Shown here: positions 1 to 9,200 of the stretch, piece after piece | How the letters are laid out: each line of letters begins with the position of its first letter | Position numbering within the stretch: the stretch's first letter is position 1 | NCBI GenBank assembly: GCA_023410575.1 | Contig: JAEYPP010000071.1 | Coordinates: 16,005-80,004 of the forward strand | Direction of reading: 5' to 3' | Source: Bacillota bacterium | GTDB taxonomy: Bacteria; Bacillota; Clostridia; Lachnospirales; Lachnospiraceae | Length of the DNA stretch: 64,000 bases | Notes under the pieces: model-generated | Told to the model about the DNA's origin: nothing | The model's input: the letters and a program-made list of their open reading frames with translations, nothing else | Databases searched by the model: none | Translations under genes and position numbers: made by a program

Positions 1-2
1 AA

Positions 3-2375
3 TTACGAACATCCACCCCAAAACTTGTTGAGGTAACCTGAGATGGACTCACGGTCCACTACCTCATAACTTTCCCACTCCCGTGGAAATAAGTTTTTAT
101 ATTGGGAGTTTAAAAAACGCTCATCTAGCAATAGAATAGAACCTTTGTCATATACCGTTCGAATAACACGTCCTGCTGATTGCAATACTTTATTCATGCC
201 CGTGTATAAGTACGCATGATCAAAACCAGAATTGCTCTTAGCTTCATAGTAATTGCGGAATAATTCACGTTCATTACAAACTTGAGGAAGTCCTGTCCCA
301 ACGATTACTGCTCCTATTAATCGATCTTTGGTTAAATCAATGCCTTCGCTAAATACTCCTCCCATAACACAAAAGCCAACTCTACTTTCTTTCGGCTCAT
401 TTACAAACTGAGTTAGAAACTCCTCTCGTTCACTTTCTGTCATACTTGATTTTTGCATTTCTATCATCGGAATTCGATCAATCGCAAGTTCATAAATCGA
501 TGACATCATCTGATAAGATGGAAAGAACACAAAATAGTTGCCAATCTTCGCATTAACAAAGGCTTCAATATAATCGACAATTTTTTTATACTCATTCTCA
601 CTTCTTCTTGTATATTTTGTACTTACATCTTTTCCAATGAGTAACAGACGATTCCTTACATCAAAAGGGGACGGGGCATAGACAGCATAATCTTGTTCAC
701 TCCCACCAAGCTGTTCCTTATAATATTGTATTGGCAATAAGGTAGCAGAAAAGAAAACTGCACTTTTTCCTTTATTTAAATAAGTCAGTAGATTGCGAGA
801 TGGGTTCATACATAATAATTTTACTCGAAATGATTTATCTTCCCCATAATCAGCATAAATAGTATAGTCTTCATCCAATATGTCATGCACTGCTAAAAAG
901 TTCTTTACATTAAAATAGAGATTTGTAACTTCCTCTCTACCTGAAAAATCACCATATTCTTTATTAAATTCCTCAAATTCCGTCATAAGACGCAATAAAG
1001 GGATAACTAAATCTCCAACTTCATCTAAGACAATACAGTCGTCACATGTTCTTTTATAATGTAACAAAACGTCATTGCACGCATCTAATCTTTTAGCAAG
1101 CTTTTTAGATTTATCTTTTATAATCTTTTTAACATCCAAAAAACTCTGTTTCGTTAGTACCGCACTATACATTTCTCTGGCACGGTCTACTAGGTTATGC
1201 GCTTCATCAATTAAGAATGCATAATCTTGTTTTTTATCATCGATAAAAAATCTTCGAAGAAAAACATTCGGATCAAATACATAATTATAATCGCAGATAA
1301 TGGCATCTGACCAAGTAGTAATATCAAGCCCCATCTCAAACGGACAAACACAATGCTTTGTAGCATACTCTTCAATCAACGTTCTAGAAATCTGTGTTTC
1401 ATTCGTAAGCATATCATAAACAGCATCATTAACTCGGTCATAATGTCCTTTTGCACGTTCACAATTGCTTGGTGTACAATTAGGTTTATCCAGTATACAT
1501 ATCTTCTCTTTTGCTGTTATCGTCACAATCTTCATCTGAAGTCCCATCTCTGACATCTTCTGAAAAGTATCCTCAGCAACTGTCCTTGTGATCGTTTTTG
1601 CGGTGAGATAAAACACTTTAGATAATAATCCTTCTCCCATTGCTTTTACAGTCGGAAAAATCGTAGATATGGTCTTACCAACTCCTGTTGGGGCTTCAAT
1701 GTATAATTTTTTTTCTCTTAAAATTGTACGATAAACACCAGTAACTAACTCCTTTTGACCAGGTCGATATTCAAAAGGAAAATCAGTTCCTTTGATTGAA
1801 GTGTTACGTACTGCTCTCCAATGAAGCTGCCAAGAGGCCCATTTACAGTACTCGTTCACCAAGTCATCAAACCACTGCTTTAAACTATCATATTCTAATA
1901 ACTCTTCAAACTGCTTGATTATCTCACTTTCCATATGACAATAGGTTAGTACAATTCCAATCTGTTGTAAATCATTCTGCGTTGCATAAATATATGCATA
2001 ACACATAACCTGTGCCCGATGAATGGGAATCATCTCAGTTAAGGTCGATACTGGTGCAAACACACACTTGATTTCATCAATAACAACCTTTGGTTTATTA
2101 TCTATATCTTGTTTGATTATTCCATCCGCACGACCTTCTATCGTTAATTCAAACTCTAACCCTTCCCTTATTACCGGTACACAGATACTTAACGGTACTT
2201 CTGCCCGATACTCTGGTCCCATGCGTTTTTGAATTTTTCGATGAAGGCGGCTCCCTTGTTGCATCGCATCTGCATCTCTTGGATTCACTGAATTATCTAG
2301 ATCTCCTGATCTTAGAATAAACTCTACTAAGTTACGCACCGATATTTTAATGGTTGTATCTGTTATGAGTGCCAT
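3..2375 (-). CDS. DinG/Rad3-type ATP-dependent helicase with N-terminal nuclease-like region
   Basis: Superfamily 2 DNA helicase of the XPD/DinG group, about 790 residues. The Walker A motif (APTGVGKT) lies near residues 227-234 and a DEAH box (LIDEAHN) follows. Between them is a cysteine cluster (CILDKPNC, SNC, then CVCPFE) placed like the 4Fe-4S ligands of XPD/DinG. The N-terminal 120 residues carry GRADG and DEIK motifs, resembling the D and ExK of Cas4/PD-(D/E)XK nucleases, so a nuclease-helicase fusion is inferred. The frame is open from a TTG at 2429, but an AAAGGAG ribosome site precedes the ATG at 2375, and family members begin close to the ISVRNLVEFILRSGD segment. The stop codon is at 3-5, so the gene is complete. 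Likely role: DNA repair or unwinding of damaged or structured DNA. The family call is firm; the exact substrate is unknown. Confidence 0.85.
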   Translation of the reverse strand: MALITDTTIKISVRNLVEFILRSGDLDNSVNPRDADAMQQGSRLHRKIQKRMGPEYRAEVPLSICVPVIREGLEFELTIEGRADGIIKQDIDNKPKVVIDEIKCVFAPVSTLTEMIPIHRAQVMCYAYIYATQNDLQQIGIVLTYCHMESEIIKQFEELLEYDSLKQWFDDLVNEYCKWASWQLHWRAVRNTSIKGTDFPFEYRPGQKELVTGVYRTILREKKLYIEAPTGVGKTISTIFPTVKAMGEGLLSKVFYLTAKTITRTVAEDTFQKMSEMGLQMKIVTITAKEKICILDKPNCTPSNCERAKGHYDRVNDAVYDMLTNETQISRTLIEEYATKHCVCPFEMGLDITTWSDAIICDYNYVFDPNVFLRRFFIDDKKQDYAFLIDEAHNLVDRAREMYSAVLTKQSFLDVKKIIKDKSKKLAKRLDACNDVLLHYKRTCDDCIVLDEVGDLVIPLLRLMTEFEEFNKEYGDFSGREEVTNLYFNVKNFLAVHDILDEDYTIYADYGEDKSFRVKLLCMNPSRNLLTYLNKGKSAVFFSATLLPIQYYKEQLGGSEQDYAVYAPSPFDVRNRLLLIGKDVSTKYTRRSENEYKKIVDYIEAFVNAKIGNYFVFFPSYQMMSSIYELAIDRIPMIEMQKSSMTESEREEFLTQFVNEPKESRVGFCVMGGVFSEGIDLTKDRLIGAVIVGTGLPQVCNERELFRNYYEAKSNSGFDHAYLYTGMNKVLQSAGRVIRTVYDKGSILLLDERFLNSQYKNLFPREWESYEVVDRESISGYLNKFWGGCS

Positions 2376-2495
2376 ATGTCTAAGATCTCCTTTTTCGTTC
2401 ATACTATCTAATAGAGTAACTTGCACCAACTTAAACTAGAATTATTATATCATTGAGGAAAATAAAGAACAAGTGTTTTGCTCAAGAACTGTTAC

Positions 2496-2524
2496 TTGCA
2501 ATTTCGTACAAATTCTGTTATATT
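2496..2524 (+). promoter_or_regulatory. sigma-A type promoter of the DUF1292 gene
   Basis: TTGCAA, a 17-nt spacer and TATATT, about 50 nt upstream of the ATG at 2574. The spacing is ideal and both hexamers are close to consensus. It is seen by eye only. Confidence 0.6.
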
Positions 2525-2573
2525 CATATGGTAACAAGATTATTCACAATATTATGAAAATGAGGAAAAATAG

Positions 2574-2909
2574 ATGGATAAACACGGAGAAAATTGCAAC
2601 TGCAATGAAGAATTGGAACGTGATACAGTAACATTAACTTTGGAAGATGATACTGAAATTGTATGCGATATCATCTGCGTATTCCCATGCCAGGATAAAG
2701 ACTATATTGCATTATTACCACAGGATGCTGGTGAGGATGGAGAAGTATTTCTATATCAGTTCAAACAATCAGATGACGAAGAATTTGAACTAATTCATAT
2801 CGATGATGATGCCGAATTTGAAGCTGTTTCCGATGCTTTTGATGAATTCTTAGATTCAGAAGAATTTGATGAAATGTTCGGTGATGAGGAAGAGAACGAG
2901 GAAGAATAG
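2574..2909 (+). CDS. DUF1292 family acidic protein
   Basis: A 111-residue, very acidic cytoplasmic protein matching the YrzB/DUF1292 family of Firmicutes: a CNEELERDTVTLTLEDD start, a central IICVFPCQDKDYIALLP segment and a Glu/Asp-rich tail. In Firmicutes this family often sits near RNase J, Holliday-junction resolvase and Fur-type genes; here it stands alone with its own promoter, convergent with a helicase gene. The function is not established. The start is supported by GAGGA 7 nt upstream of the ATG. The last 25 residues are almost entirely Asp/Glu, which is usual for the family. Transcription probably ends in the large inverted-repeat element just downstream. Confidence 0.8.
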   Translation: MDKHGENCNCNEELERDTVTLTLEDDTEIVCDIICVFPCQDKDYIALLPQDAGEDGEVFLYQFKQSDDEEFELIHIDDDAEFEAVSDAFDEFLDSEEFDEMFGDEEENEEE

Positions 2910-2919
2910 ATGTAAAGCA

Positions 2920-3086
2920 GCTGTCGCACTAGCTGAATATTGAATAAAAGAATGAAGGTCGATGGTATTTTTCGGAGTGCCTTACAAGTCCCCACACGCA
3001 CTTTGTGGGGCTTGTGAGCGTAGCGCTACAGCGAAAATATACCATCGACCTTCATTCTTTATTCATACTGCCCTTAGTACGACAAC
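2920..3086. repeat. Nested inverted-repeat element, copy 1 (conserved core, variable arms)
   Basis: A long foldback between convergent genes. Outer arms 2920-2932 and 3073-3086 pair imperfectly. Middle arms 2942-2973 and 3033-3064 are complementary over about 30 nt with small indels. The core at 2970-3026 forms a hairpin (CTTACAAG plus CCCCACA pairing with TGTGGGG plus CTTGTGAG). The core matches the copy at 31529-31690 nearly base for base, while the arms are different sequences. A CCCCTTTTT tract follows on the + strand, so the element could end transcription of the DUF1292 gene. Confidence 0.75.
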
Positions 3087-3110
3087 CCCTTTTTAGACTT
3101 TTACGTACTG

Positions 3111-5123
3111 TTACTTATTAGAACCTTCCATGCGAATCATCTGATTGCTGATACAAAAATCTAATGCCAATACCTTAGGTATCAATATCTTATCAAACTT
3201 TATTGTTAGCTTATTATCTTCTAATTTCTTGATTACACCTTCACCATACATTTTGTGTACAATTCTTTGACCTTCTTTTAGTTCATTTTTACTGCATAAC
3301 ATCTCACCAACAAAACGCGAGCAAAGCAATTCTTTATTATATCGTTGCTTTACAGAGTATACATGAAGTTGTTCCTTTGCACGAGTCATCGCTACATAGA
3401 ACATCCTTCTCTCTTCTTCTAGATCTTCCACAACGATTGCCTTCTTATGAGGCGTAATTCCTTCATTTGCATCAATAATAAAAACAATTTCAAATTCTAA
3501 TCCTTTTGACGCATGAAATGTTGTCATCATAATACCATCGACATCTTTCTGTTTTGTTCTATTTGCTTGCTCAATTAACCCTTGTTTAAATTCCTCCATA
3601 TGTTGAAACCAATCTTCATAAGTCTTAAACTCTCGAGCATTCTCTTGAAGTTCACCTAATATATCATAGAGTTCATCTACTTTAATACGACGATAATCTG
3701 CATACTCTTTTAAATATTCATCATATCCAATTGCACGTCTAATATAGTTAATCGCTGCAAATGGATTTGTCTTCTTAAGTAGTGCCAAGTCATACTCTAA
3801 CTTATCAATACGTTCTACTACATAGGGTTTGTCCTCGTAATAATGCTTCATTGTTTCAAAAGATACGTAAGGCTCATCAAAACATTCTCGTGAGATATAG
3901 CGTTTTGGGCGATTGATAATCTGCAAAAACAAACCACGCTCTCGACTCCCAATCGCAATTTTTATATAGGAAAGGATATCTCTCGCTATCCAGTGCTCAT
4001 AGATGTTGGGTATTGCATCTCTCATCTTAAATGGAATATTATACTCCATCATCTTATTACATAAAGCACCTGGCTGTGTATTCGTACGATATAATACAGC
4101 AATCTGTGAATATAGATAGCCTTGCTTGCGATAAGAATTAATTTCGTCAATTACTGCTTGATTTTCCTCTGGCAAATCCTTAAAACTCTTGATGTCAATG
4201 GGCTTTCCTGCTTCCTTTGTCGCCATAATCTCTTTGAAAAATCTTCGTTTATTATTTTCGACAACACGTAATGCACCTTCTACAATATTGGCTTTCGATC
4301 GATAATTTCGATCTAATAATACTTTCGTTGCTTGCTGATATATTGTCTCAAACGATAACATTATCTCAGGTTTTGCACCACGAAAACGATAAATCGATTG
4401 ATCATCATCGCCAACTACGAATAGGTTATTAAGTGGTTTCGCCAATAACTGAATAATCTCAAATTGAATCCGATTGATGTCTTGAAACTCATCAATTAAT
4501 ATATATTGATACTTTTTCTGCCACATTGCTAAAATATCTGGTCGCTGTGTTAATAGTTCGTAGCAAAGAACGAGCATATCATCAAAATCTATCTTATTGA
4601 TCTCTCGAAGTTTTTTTTCATAATTACTATAAATCTTGGAAAAATTTTCTTCAGAACAATTCATTGAATAATAATGAGTAATATCCATATTCTCCGACTT
4701 AACTAAACTAATTTCTCCTGCTATACCTTCTATAAATTCCTTTTCATCCTCGATTTCTAAATGTAGGGATAGTACAATTTCACGAAGAACCCGATAACGT
4801 TCCTCATCGGTAATTATATTGGAAGCATTGTAATTATACGCATAACGAAGAATCTTAAAAAAGATAGCATGAAAGGTTCCAAAATTAACACTTGTCTTAC
4901 TTTCACCCATCAAGTGTTCAAATCGTTCCTGCATCTCGTTCGCTGCTGCTTTTGTAAAGGTAATAACTAGAATTTGATTAGGATTTACTCCATACTGCTC
5001 GATTAGATATTGAGTACGGCGGATAATTACAAGGGTTTTTCCTGAACCAGGCCCAGCTAAAACTAACATTGGTCCCTTATAATGAATAATTGCCGCATTT
5101 TGTGCTTCATTTAACTTAACCAT
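3111..5123 (-). CDS. UvrD/PcrA-like superfamily 1 DNA helicase
   Basis: ATP-dependent 3'-5' DNA helicase, 670 residues, slightly shorter than classical PcrA/UvrD (about 720-750). Walker A (AGPGSGKT) lies at residues 23-30. The FTKAAANEM motif, the DEFQD Walker B, DDDQSIYRFRGA (motif III), LDRNYRS (motif IV), TTFHASKGLEF (motif V) and YVAMTRAKEQL (motif VI) follow in the correct order. The C-terminus has a small basic KMYGEG region, as in PcrA-type proteins that contact RNA polymerase. It probably works in repair, replication restart or plasmid replication. Lachnospiraceae often carry several paralogues, so calling it pcrA itself is not safe. Confidence 0.9.
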   Translation of the reverse strand: MVKLNEAQNAAIIHYKGPMLVLAGPGSGKTLVIIRRTQYLIEQYGVNPNQILVITFTKAAANEMQERFEHLMGESKTSVNFGTFHAIFFKILRYAYNYNASNIITDEERYRVLREIVLSLHLEIEDEKEFIEGIAGEISLVKSENMDITHYYSMNCSEENFSKIYSNYEKKLREINKIDFDDMLVLCYELLTQRPDILAMWQKKYQYILIDEFQDINRIQFEIIQLLAKPLNNLFVVGDDDQSIYRFRGAKPEIMLSFETIYQQATKVLLDRNYRSKANIVEGALRVVENNKRRFFKEIMATKEAGKPIDIKSFKDLPEENQAVIDEINSYRKQGYLYSQIAVLYRTNTQPGALCNKMMEYNIPFKMRDAIPNIYEHWIARDILSYIKIAIGSRERGLFLQIINRPKRYISRECFDEPYVSFETMKHYYEDKPYVVERIDKLEYDLALLKKTNPFAAINYIRRAIGYDEYLKEYADYRRIKVDELYDILGELQENAREFKTYEDWFQHMEEFKQGLIEQANRTKQKDVDGIMMTTFHASKGLEFEIVFIIDANEGITPHKKAIVVEDLEEERRMFYVAMTRAKEQLHVYSVKQRYNKELLCSRFVGEMLCSKNELKEGQRIVHKMYGEGVIKKLEDNKLTIKFDKILIPKVLALDFCISNQMIRMEGSNK

Positions 5124-5237
5124 AACGCTTCCTATCTATTTTTCTAATACTGTTATCATAACACACGAGGCTATGAAAACATAGTTAAACTTAAAGGTAA
5201 CAGCCTTATTACTCGACTTAAAGCTCCATTATGAAAC

Positions 5238-5266
5238 AAAGCTGTCACATTAAGTGACAGCCTTTA
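5238..5266 (-). terminator. Rho-independent terminator of gltX
   Basis: GGCTGTCAC/GTGACAGCC hairpin with a 4-nt loop, followed on the minus strand by TTTGTTTCAT. It begins 10 nt after the gltX stop codon. Confidence 0.8.
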
Positions 5267-5276
5267 CCAATCATTA

Positions 5277-6740
5277 TTATGATAATTTTTCTATTGCAAT
5301 GCGAATACGGCGTAGACTTTCTTCCTTACCAAGAATGCTCATAATCTCATATGCGCCACCTGGAGTTGACTGCTTACCAGATACTGCAGTACGAACTGGC
5401 CATAAACCAAGTCCATTCTTAATTCCTTGTTCAGCAATATATCCCATTAATACTGCTTCAATCGAAGGAATTGAATAATCCTCCAACGCTTCAAATAATG
5501 GCAATACATCTTGTAATACTTTCAAAGAATTCTCAGAATTTGTCTTCATCTTCTTATGGGTATACATTTCAATATCGTACTCTGGGAGTTCCTCAAAGAA
5601 ATCAATCATAGGAATGATATCTGGGAACACTTCAATTCTTGTTTTTACTAAATCTGCAATTGCCTTTCGGTCATAGTCTTTTGTTACTACTTGCTTAATA
5701 TAAGGTAATGCATACTCATAATATTTTTCATTGTCCATCTTCTTGATATATTCACTATTCATCCAGCGAAGTTTATTCATATCAAATACGGAAGGAGATT
5801 TATTAATATGGGTATAGTCAAATTCTTTAATTAACTCATCTAAACTAAAGATTTCCTCATTACTTGATGGACTCCATCCTAATAAGGCAATAAAGTTTAC
5901 GATAGCTTCTGTTACAAAGCCTTGTTCCACTAAGTCCTCAAAAGAAGAATGGCCGCTTCTCTTAGAGAGTTTCTGATGTTCTTCATTCGTAATCAGTGGA
6001 CAGTGGATGTAGACTGGCTCGTCCCATCCGAATGCTTGATATAATCTTGTATACTTTGGTGTACTTGATAAATATTCATTTCCTCGTACAACATGAGTGA
6101 TCTCCATTAGATGATCGTCAATAACATTCGCAAAATTATAAGTAGGGAACCCATCTGACTTAATTAATATCATATCATCTAGTTCCGAATTCTCTACCGT
6201 AATTTCGCCATAGATAGCATCCGTAAATGTCGTAGTACCTTCCAAAGGCATATTTTGTCGAATTACATAAGGCATACCAGCCTCGAGGTTTGCTTTAATC
6301 TCTTCTTTACTTAGATGTAAGCAATGCTTATCATATTTGGTAATTTCTTTGCTTTCATCCTTATCCTCACTAACTGCACTCTTTAAGCTTTCAAGACGTT
6401 CCTTCGTGCAGAAACAGTAATAGGCTTCACCCTTTTCAATTAACTGTTTTGCATACTGAAGGTATATCCCTGTCTGTTGTCTTTCACTTTGTACATAAGG
6501 ACCATAACCTTTATCCTTATCTGGACCTTCATCATGTACAAGACCTGTCATCTTAAGTGTATGATATATTATCTCAGTAGCACCTTCTACATAACGTTCC
6601 TGATCAGTATCCTCTATTCTTAAGATAAATTCTCCACCTTCATGCTTTGCTATCAAATATTCATAAAGTGCAGTTCTCAAATTACCGACGTGCATTCTTC
6701 CTGTTGGGCTTGGTGCATATCTAGTTCTAACCTTGCTCAT
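5277..6740 (-). CDS. gltX: Glutamyl-tRNA synthetase
   Basis: Class I aminoacyl-tRNA synthetase that charges tRNA-Glu with glutamate, and in many Firmicutes also tRNA-Gln. It has 487 residues, the normal length. The APSPTG stretch and the HIGH-type signature (HVGN) lie at residues 9-20 and KLSKR is at 257-261. A CFC...C.H set near residues 109-142 fits the GluRS zinc site. The frame is open from a GTG at 6752, but that GTG lies inside the AAGGTGGG ribosome site, so the ATG at 6740 is chosen. The gene has its own promoter (6779-6807) and terminator, so it is probably monocistronic. No T-box leader is seen. Confidence 0.95.
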   Translation of the reverse strand: MSKVRTRYAPSPTGRMHVGNLRTALYEYLIAKHEGGEFILRIEDTDQERYVEGATEIIYHTLKMTGLVHDEGPDKDKGYGPYVQSERQQTGIYLQYAKQLIEKGEAYYCFCTKERLESLKSAVSEDKDESKEITKYDKHCLHLSKEEIKANLEAGMPYVIRQNMPLEGTTTFTDAIYGEITVENSELDDMILIKSDGFPTYNFANVIDDHLMEITHVVRGNEYLSSTPKYTRLYQAFGWDEPVYIHCPLITNEEHQKLSKRSGHSSFEDLVEQGFVTEAIVNFIALLGWSPSSNEEIFSLDELIKEFDYTHINKSPSVFDMNKLRWMNSEYIKKMDNEKYYEYALPYIKQVVTKDYDRKAIADLVKTRIEVFPDIIPMIDFFEELPEYDIEMYTHKKMKTNSENSLKVLQDVLPLFEALEDYSIPSIEAVLMGYIAEQGIKNGLGLWPVRTAVSGKQSTPGGAYEIMSILGKEESLRRIRIAIEKLS

Positions 6741-6778
6741 TGTTTTACCCACCTTTTCTTATGATAATTATACCACTT

Positions 6779-6807
6779 ACTATAAAATATCCCCCAAAAT
6801 CTGTCAA
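6779..6807 (-). promoter_or_regulatory. sigma-A promoter of gltX
   Basis: On the minus strand, TTGACA, 17-nt spacer, TATAGT. The predicted leader is only about 30 nt, too short for a T-box or other attenuator. Confidence 0.75.
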
Positions 6808-6868
6808 GTTTCCCTTCCTCATTCTAGCGACATTAAATTGTTCCCCATGCTCTAGTTAAGGCTACTAC

Positions 6869-7408
6869 TTATATATTCCCGTATAAGTCATTCAAAAGTG
6901 TAGAGTAATCTCCAAAGTAGCCACTGCTTAACATAAAGGAAAACATCAGCAGAATTATAAGTATCATTACCAATGTTGCTCTAGCCCAGCTTTTCTTAGT
7001 AGGTGCTGTATTCGCACCAAAGCCCCAAGAAAATAACAATACTAAAAAGGAAATAAAGCCAACCACAGGAATAAAAGGCAATGCATAAATCACTATCCAA
7101 TTACCAAATGTCATTGGTTGATTACTTCCAGAGAAAAATCGGAACACACCTAATGGAGCTGCTTGTTTTACATTCTGACCTTGCATACCGCGATTGATAG
7201 TTCCATTTATTTGTTGTGTTTCTGATGTTCTACTACGATCAAATTGAATGTTACTTTCCATCGAATGATTCAAATCTGCTTTCATTCCAGAATCCATAGA
7301 ACTTTCGGAAACTTTATTATCTGTTCCCGGACGGAATGATGCACCACAATACTCACAAAAATTAGCTTCTTCGTTTGTAATCATTCTTCCACATATTTTG
7401 CAAATCAT
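6869..7408 (-). CDS. Zinc-ribbon membrane protein of unknown function
   Basis: A 179-residue protein. The N-terminus is a zinc ribbon with two CxxC pairs (CKIC at 3-6 and CEYC about 12 residues on). A polar, low-complexity linker rich in Ser, Asn, Gln and Met follows to about residue 100. Two hydrophobic segments occupy about 105-130 and 140-165. The architecture is common in Firmicutes (zinc_ribbon_2 plus membrane segments), where such proteins may sense envelope or membrane state, but no function can be assigned. It lies downstream of the rnf operon and has its own candidate promoter. Confidence 0.65.
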   Translation of the reverse strand: MICKICGRMITNEEANFCEYCGASFRPGTDNKVSESSMDSGMKADLNHSMESNIQFDRSRTSETQQINGTINRGMQGQNVKQAAPLGVFRFFSGSNQPMTFGNWIVIYALPFIPVVGFISFLVLLFSWGFGANTAPTKKSWARATLVMILIILLMFSFMLSSGYFGDYSTLLNDLYGNI

Positions 7409-7461
7409 AAGTAATCTATCCCCATTTCTAATATTCTATCCACATTACAATCATAATAAGA

Positions 7462-7489
7462 AGTATATCATCTTTTCTAATTTTAGCAA
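7462..7489 (-). promoter_or_regulatory. Candidate promoter of the zinc-ribbon gene
   Basis: TTGCTA, 16-nt spacer, TATACT on the minus strand, about 55 nt upstream of the start codon at 7408. This is a moderate match only. The rest of the gap 7409-7774 holds the rnf terminator and no convincing gene. Confidence 0.4.
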
Positions 7490-7564
7490 ATAAAATTATT
7501 ATGAAAAGTGCTTTCTTTGCAGTTGAAAAGCTTAAGAAATGAATGTGAGTTAATATTGGATTGA

Positions 7565-7619
7565 AAAAAAACACATCCATTTTCGTTTAGAATTTACGAT
7601 ATAAACGGATGTGTTTTTT
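7565..7619 (-). terminator. Terminator downstream of rnfB
   Basis: AAAAAACACATCC and GGATGTGTTTTTT arms (7565-7578 and 7607-7619), with an inner CGTTTA/TAAACG extension. It is A/T-flanked on both sides, so it could act in both directions. It lies about 155 nt after the rnfB stop and is the first strong terminator there. Confidence 0.65.
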
Positions 7620-7774
7620 AGAAGTATCAATGTTTTACTATATATTTTATTACTTAATAAAGCTGAAACTATTATAAAATAAGGGCTGAATACATTTATT
7701 ATACTTTTTACCCTATATACAAGTAATCTATCACTCTTTTTTTGATATCTCAAATTACGAATATCTTCTATTCG

Positions 7775-8590
7775 TTATAAAATAATCTTTCTTGGACACT
7801 TTTCGGCACACTTACCACACATTGTACACTTAGAGTAATCAATATGAGCTAGGTTATCTTCCACTGTAATCGCTCCAGTTTCACAAACCTTAGTACAAAG
7901 CATACAGCCGATACATCCAACACTACATCCAGCGTTAACATCTTTGCCTTTGTCTTTTGAAGCACATTGTACTTTGTAGTCAGCACTTGCAGGAACAAAC
8001 TCAATTAAGTTTTTTGGACATTCCGTGATACATTTACCACAAGCAACACACTTCTCCTTATCAACAACTGCAATGCCATTGACAATGTGAATTGCATCAA
8101 ACTCACATACTTTAACACAGCTACCATAACCCATACATCCATAGGTACAAACTTTTTCGCCACTTCCTGGAATCAAAGCAATCTTTTTACAATCGGCAAT
8201 ACCATGATAATTATATTTGATATTTGTCTTATCGCAACTACCATAACACTTTACAAATGCTACTTTACGTTCTTCAACTTCTGGTTTTTTGCCCATAATT
8301 TCGCCGATTTGCTCATAAGTTGAATTGTTAGCTACTGGGCATCCATTGACTGGAGCTTCACCTAATGCAATTGCCTTTGCAAGAGCATCACAACCTGCAT
8401 ATCCACAACCACCACAGTTGTTACCTGGTAATAACTCACGTACTTGAATTTCTCTTTCATCAACTTCTACCTGAAATATCTTAGCAGCAACACCAAGCAA
8501 AACGCCAATAATTAAACCGGCAATACCAACCACTGCGCCTGCAGTGATAATTCCATTTACATTAAATGCAAGAATTCCAATATTCATCAT
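7775..8590 (-). CDS. rnfB: Rnf complex subunit B (ferredoxin-type iron-sulfur protein)
   Basis: Electron-input subunit of the Rnf ferredoxin:NAD+ oxidoreductase, 271 residues. An N-terminal membrane helix (about residues 8-32) is followed by the Fe-S cluster domain (CGGCGYAGCD, then a distant CP). Several 4Fe-4S ferredoxin motifs come next (CVACGKCITECP, CIGCMLCTKVCE, CTMCGKCAEKCP, and a CMGYGSCVKVCE type). The family accepts electrons from reduced ferredoxin and passes them into the membrane subunits. The frame begins at a TTG, but GGAGG lies 7 nt before the ATG at 8590. It is the last gene of rnfCDGEAB. Confidence 0.93.
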   Translation of the reverse strand: MMNIGILAFNVNGIITAGAVVGIAGLIIGVLLGVAAKIFQVEVDEREIQVRELLPGNNCGGCGYAGCDALAKAIALGEAPVNGCPVANNSTYEQIGEIMGKKPEVEERKVAFVKCYGSCDKTNIKYNYHGIADCKKIALIPGSGEKVCTYGCMGYGSCVKVCEFDAIHIVNGIAVVDKEKCVACGKCITECPKNLIEFVPASADYKVQCASKDKGKDVNAGCSVGCIGCMLCTKVCETGAITVEDNLAHIDYSKCTMCGKCAEKCPRKIIL

Positions 8591-8605
8591 CAAAACTCCT
8601 CCATT

Positions 8606-9184
8606 CTATAACAATCCGGCAAAGCCCATAAAAGCAATGGACATAAGACCGGCTGTAATTAATACAATAGGGGAACCTTGGAACGCTTTTGTAATTTTGT
8701 TGTGCTCAATACGTTCACGTATACCAGCCATAATTACAATTGCGATTAAAAAGCCAACGGCAGTTGAGAATCCATAAGCAACACTTGTCACAAAATCATT
8801 ACCCTTTTGTACATTTGTAACTGAAACACCGAGTACGGCACAGTTTGTAGTTATCAATGGCAAGTATACACCAAGTGCATTGTATAAAGCTGGGCTGTAT
8901 TTCTTTAAAAACATCTCAATGAACTGAACTAATGCTGCAATCACTAAAATGAATACAATTGTTTGCATATAAGTTAAACCAGTAAATTCTAAAAACTTAT
9001 AAATTAGACTGGTTAATGCACTAGCAACTGTAATAACGAAAACTACAGCGCTACCCATACCAGCAGCGGTACCTGTTTTCTTGGATACACCAAGGAATGG
9101 ACATAAGCCAAGGAATTGACTTAGTACGACATTATTTATAAGTGCTGCAGAGATAACCACGATTAATAATTCTTTAATACCCAT
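8606..9184 (-). CDS. rnfA: Rnf complex membrane subunit A
   Basis: A 192-residue protein with six membrane segments, matching RnfA/NqrE in length and in its conserved start (ELLIVVISAALINNVVLSQF) and in the LGVYLPLITTNCAVLG segment that holds a conserved membrane Cys. RnfA and RnfE are homologous inverted-topology subunits that build the ion- and electron-conducting core and share a membrane iron-sulfur centre. It lies between rnfE and rnfB in the usual order, with an AGGAGG site upstream. No unusual residues were noticed. Confidence 0.95.
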   Translation of the reverse strand: MGIKELLIVVISAALINNVVLSQFLGLCPFLGVSKKTGTAAGMGSAVVFVITVASALTSLIYKFLEFTGLTYMQTIVFILVIAALVQFIEMFLKKYSPALYNALGVYLPLITTNCAVLGVSVTNVQKGNDFVTSVAYGFSTAVGFLIAIVIMAGIRERIEHNKITKAFQGSPIVLITAGLMSIAFMGFAGLL

Positions 9185-9200
9185 CTAAATCTTTTCCTCC

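Noticed and set aside
2795..3001. A Ser-rich minus-strand ORF opposite the DUF1292 gene
   Set aside because: It is the mirror image of the acidic coding sequence and overlaps the nested element; no independent support.
6741..6868. Possible T-box leader before gltX
   Set aside because: The promoter leaves a leader of only about 30 nt and no T-box sequence is seen.
7550..7753. A 67-residue minus-strand ORF downstream of rnfB
   Set aside because: It covers the terminator hairpin, has no ribosome site and has low-complexity sequence; it is a chance open frame.
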